A stretch of DNA of 43,693 nt from an uncultured bacterium (lineage in GTDB: Bacteria; Bacillota; Negativicutes; Acidaminococcales; Acidaminococcaceae). The translations under genes and the position numbers were made by a program. The notes under the pieces are model-generated. The model ran no database searches, was not told where the DNA came from, and worked only from the letters and a program-made list of their open reading frames with translations. This document shows, one piece after another, positions 41,057 to 43,693 of the stretch. The stretch spans positions 1 through 43,693 of the forward strand of contig CAJMQS010000019.1 in assembly GCA_905215645.1 (NCBI GenBank), written 5' to 3'. How positions within the stretch are numbered: position 1 is the first letter of the stretch; the number at the start of each line of letters is the position of its first letter.

Positions 41057-42428
41057 ATTTGCTCTCAAAAAACGCCTTGTACGCCCGATAGGTCTCGTAG
41101 GCATCGGCTTTGCTCAGCAGGTCATAGGGAGAATGCATGCTCAGCATGGCGGTGCCGCAGTCCACCACTTCGCAGCCCCAGTCCGCCAGCATGAAGGCGA
41201 TGGTACCGCCGCCGCCCTGGTCCACCTTCCCCAGTTCCCCGATCTGCCAGGCCACTCCGGCTGCATTGAAGATGGTCCGGATCTTCTGGATGAATTCGCT
41301 GTTGGCATCGTTGCTGCCGGCCTTGCCCCGGGCCCCGGTGTATTTGGTGAGAGCCACCCCATACCCCAGAAGAGCCGCATTGTCCTTCTCCGTCACTTCC
41401 GGGAACATGGGATCCAGGCAGCTGTTCACATCACCGGAAAGCATCTCGCTGTTTTCCATGGTTTCATAAAAGTCCAGCAGGGTCGCCCGATCCTGGAGGG
41501 CCAGGAGCTTCATGACGAATTTGACGAAGTAAGAAGACTGCATCCCTGTATTCCCGTAGGAACCGATTTCTTCCTTATCGGTAAAGAGAGCCGCCTGGGT
41601 CTTCCGGCCGGGAGCGGCTTCCAGGATGGCTTCTAAGTTGGCATAGGAGCACACCCGGTCATCCTGGCCGTAGCCGGCGATCAAGGAACGGTCGAAGCCT
41701 ACATCCCTGCTTTTCATAGCCGGGACCAATTCCAGTTCCGCCGTGGTGAAATCCTCTTCCTCCACCCCATAGGTCTGTTTCAAAAGGTCCAGCAGGGCAT
41801 CCTTCACCTTCTTGTCCTTTTCTGTATGGGTGCCGATTACCGCCTGGAGCTGCTCCCCGGTGACTCCTTCCGCCAAGGTCTTCTTCATCTGGTCCTGGGC
41901 CATGTGGATCAGTAGGTCCGTAATGTAGAATACCGGATCCTTTTCGTCCATGCCGATGTTCACTTCGATGGTCTTTCCCTCTTTGGTGTGGATGATTCCT
42001 GCCAAGGCCAAGGGGATGCAGGGCCATTGGTACTTCTTGATACCCCCGTAGTAGTGGGTGCGGAAATACACCACCCCGTCCTGTTCATGGACCGGGTTCC
42101 CCTTCAGATCCAGCCGGGGAGAATCGATGTGGGATCCTACGATCTTCAGTCCCTCATGGACGGGTTCTTCCCCGATGACGGCCAGGATGCAGGCCTTGCC
42201 CTTCTGGTTCCAATAGACCTTGTCCCCTGGTTTCAGCTCCTGACAGTCATACAGAGGACGGAATCCAGCCGTTTCCGCCTGTGCCAGGATCTCCCGCACG
42301 GCCAGCCGTTCAGTCCGTACCCTATCTAGGAATGCCTTGTAGCGTTCTCCGTAAGCCATGACTTCTTTCCGCTCTGTATCATCCATCCGCGCCCAGGCGG
42401 GATTTTTTCTGCTGTAGGGTTCATGCAT
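41055..42428 (-). CDS. M18-family aminopeptidase
   Basis: Zinc aminopeptidase that removes N-terminal residues (acidic residues are preferred by many M18 enzymes). The 457-residue protein has the metal-binding motif VGSHIDSPRLDLKG with H100 and D102, the catalytic Glu pair in DKEEIGSYGNTG, and the final His ligand in LSMHSPYDLLSKAD. The length is normal for the bacterial ApeB/LAP4-like form. ATG 42428 has AGGAGG 9 nt upstream. It has its own extended -10 promoter and lies downstream of the GH3 gene. Confidence 0.93.
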   Translation of the reverse strand: MHEPYSRKNPAWARMDDTERKEVMAYGERYKAFLDRVRTERLAVREILAQAETAGFRPLYDCQELKPGDKVYWNQKGKACILAVIGEEPVHEGLKIVGSHIDSPRLDLKGNPVHEQDGVVYFRTHYYGGIKKYQWPCIPLALAGIIHTKEGKTIEVNIGMDEKDPVFYITDLLIHMAQDQMKKTLAEGVTGEQLQAVIGTHTEKDKKVKDALLDLLKQTYGVEEEDFTTAELELVPAMKSRDVGFDRSLIAGYGQDDRVCSYANLEAILEAAPGRKTQAALFTDKEEIGSYGNTGMQSSYFVKFVMKLLALQDRATLLDFYETMENSEMLSGDVNSCLDPMFPEVTEKDNAALLGYGVALTKYTGARGKAGSNDANSEFIQKIRTIFNAAGVAWQIGELGKVDQGGGGTIAFMLADWGCEVVDCGTAMLSMHSPYDLLSKADAYETYRAYKAFFESK

Positions 42429-42465
42429 CGTAAAAGACCTCCTATTTCTTTACTGTACTGTGCCC

Positions 42466-42474
42466 AGTATACCA
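42466..42474 (-). promoter_or_regulatory. Extended -10 promoter of the M18 aminopeptidase
   Basis: The minus strand reads TGGTATACT between the GH3 stop and the M18 start. No -35 box matches at 16-18 bp. Confidence 0.55.
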
Positions 42475-42486
42475 TATTTTCCTGGA

Positions 42487-43596
42487 CTACAGGGTTCCTT
42501 TTGCCTTGAGGATCCGGTACAAGGATTTGTCCACCTGGTCCTGGGGCAGCTTCCCCGCCTGGATGGCCCGGGCTATAGCGGCGTGGACCTGTCGGATCTG
42601 TTCCGGATCGTGGCACACCATCACCAGATCTGCCCCGGCCAAAAGGGCCCGGACCGCCGCTTCTTCCAGGGGCCAGCTGCCCGCAACGGCCCCCATGGTC
42701 AGATCGTCGGTCAGGATGAGCCCGCCAAAATGGAGCCGTTTCCGGAGCAGATCTCTCATGATGCTTTGGGACAAAGAGGCAGGCCAGTCCGGATCCAGAG
42801 CCGGATAATCCACATGGGTCACCATGATGGCAAACCGGGGCTCTGGAAATTGTTCCAGGGCCCGGCGGAAGGGCAGCAGGTCTTCCCGCTCCAGAGTTTC
42901 CCGGCTGGCGGAGACGGTGACCCTCCTTTTGTGGGTATCTTCCTGTCCCTTCCCCAGCCCGGGAAAGTGCTTGAGACAGGCCATCAGGTGGACCTCCTGG
43001 TATCCCGCCAGGGCCTGTTCCACGAAGCTGGCGGCAGTGGCTGGATGGCTGCTGTAGCTTCGGCCGGCGCCGCTGCCCACGTCCGCTACCGGGGCCAGGT
43101 TCAGGTTGAATCCCAGCTGCTTCAGGGCCTTACCGGTATTTACCGCCCATTTCCGGGCTTCTTCCGGTTTCCCGGAAGCCCCGATGGAAGCCTGGGAAGG
43201 TGGGGCCGGCAGGCTGTCTTTCATCCGGGCCACCTGGCCTCCTTCTTCGTCCAATCCGATGAACAGAGGAATCTTTCCGGCCAGAGCCTGGAGACGTCTG
43301 TTCAGTTCCTTCACCTGGGCAGGATTTTCCATGTTCCGGTCAAAAAGGATCACACCCCCGTAGGGATGATTTTTCATCTCCTGCTGGAAAGAAGGAGATG
43401 GAGAAATGCCGTCCATCCCCACCAGCATCAGCTGGCCGGCCTTTTCCTCAGGGGTCATGGCGGCGATCCTTTCGGCGATGGGGTCCAGTTTCGCCGGCTG
43501 TCCTGCCCCTGGTTCCTCGGGAAAATGGGGGCGCAGCACCATCCCCACAACGGCCGTCAAAAGGATGCAAAAAATACAAAACCAGAGTTTTTTCAT
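42487..43596 (-). CDS. GH3 beta-N-acetylhexosaminidase (NagZ-like), exported
   Basis: Removes N-acetylglucosamine from muropeptides. The 369-residue precursor has an N-terminal hydrophobic segment (KKLWFCIFCILLTAVVGMVL) that exports or anchors it. The GH3 barrel shows LDEEGGQVAR, KHFPGLGKGQEDTHK (209-223, containing the NagZ His-Asp general-acid loop with D220 and H222), and the nucleophile D297 in LILTDDLTMGA. There is no second GH3 domain. GAGG lies 7 nt before ATG 43596. The recycling role is inferred from the family; the cytosolic E. coli NagZ lacks a signal. Confidence 0.93.
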   Translation of the reverse strand: MKKLWFCIFCILLTAVVGMVLRPHFPEEPGAGQPAKLDPIAERIAAMTPEEKAGQLMLVGMDGISPSPSFQQEMKNHPYGGVILFDRNMENPAQVKELNRRLQALAGKIPLFIGLDEEGGQVARMKDSLPAPPSQASIGASGKPEEARKWAVNTGKALKQLGFNLNLAPVADVGSGAGRSYSSHPATAASFVEQALAGYQEVHLMACLKHFPGLGKGQEDTHKRRVTVSASRETLEREDLLPFRRALEQFPEPRFAIMVTHVDYPALDPDWPASLSQSIMRDLLRKRLHFGGLILTDDLTMGAVAGSWPLEEAAVRALLAGADLVMVCHDPEQIRQVHAAIARAIQAGKLPQDQVDKSLYRILKAKGTL

Positions 43597-43612
43597 CTTA
43601 TTTCCTCATAGT

Positions 43613-43693
43613 AAAAAGAACCCGTCTGATAAGGCGGGTTCTTTCCTTGGGCCGCTGACCGTTGACAGCTGACCGCTGACAGGCTGCGCAGCA
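43613..43693. repeat. Left end of a TGAC-heptamer element, cut by the window end
   Basis: A terminator hairpin (AAAGAACCCGTC at 43615-43626 with GGCGGGTTCTTT at 43633-43644, one G-T pair, minus-strand T-run at 43613-43617) is followed by four tandem heptamers at 43654-43681 (GCTGACC, GTTGACA, GCTGACC, GCTGACA). The hairpin probably ends a minus-strand gene beyond the window. Confidence 0.75.

Overview
The window looks like a chromosomal segment of a low-to-mid GC Firmicute, most likely a Negativicute (Acidaminococcaceae-like). The reasons are the Bacillus-type pyrimidine operon order with a PyrR-type leader, a RemA/Gmk/RpoZ/CoaBC cluster, RqcH, strong AGGAGG ribosome binding sites, many GTG and TTG starts, and a moderately GC-rich base composition. 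The lineage is inferred from gene content only. There is no phage, plasmid, rRNA or CRISPR locus; one tRNA gene is present.

Layout. (1) 61-9575, minus strand: the complete UMP pathway operon pyrB-pyrC-carA-carB-pyrK-pyrD-pyrF-pyrE. It is preceded by a well-formed promoter, a PyrR-binding hairpin and an intrinsic terminator (9641-9788), so transcription is probably attenuated by PyrR, whose gene is not in the window. (2) 9785-10743: a RelA/SpoT-like HD hydrolase and an unknown gene. (3) 10744-17473: an accessory island with an Rpn-type PD-(D/E)XK nuclease between two copies of a dispersed repeat, then a convergent two-gene McrBC-like system (a 1051-residue AAA+ NTPase and a DUF2357-like PD-(D/E)XK nuclease). 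(4) 17573-21152: a GH18-type lipoprotein, a YfbR-like HD phosphohydrolase, and a divergently transcribed atypical pyruvate kinase. (5) 21195-26781: a ferredoxin/NADPH glutamate synthase large subunit without a neighbouring small subunit, and a secreted protein. (6) 26857-29005: a MATE efflux pump with its MerR regulator, behind a textbook 19-bp-spacer MerR promoter. (7) 29122-30529: a hemerythrin / unknown / DUF1858 operon resembling a split RIC-type iron-centre repair module. (8) 30730-32543: a HydE-like radical SAM enzyme, a ProX-type editing deacylase and tRNA-Ser(UGA). (9) 32596-37213: a LURP-one-like protein, coaBC, rpoZ, gmk, remA, yicC and a secreted protein, probably one operon divergent from rqcH. 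(10) 37316-43596: rqcH and ilvD on the plus strand, an M18 aminopeptidase and a GH3 N-acetylhexosaminidase on the minus strand.

The most unusual signal is non-coding. A family of intergenic elements is built from arrays in which TGAC (or its complement GTCA) recurs every 7 bp. The arrays are usually arranged as inverted pairs and bounded by terminator hairpins. Examples lie at 1-54, 10804-11030, 12191-12511, 30577-30640, 33086-33275, 40816-41056 and 43613-43693. Three copies share a related core of about 79 bp, two of them flank the Rpn gene as direct repeats, and the end at position 1 is identical to the one at 41000 over 54 bases.
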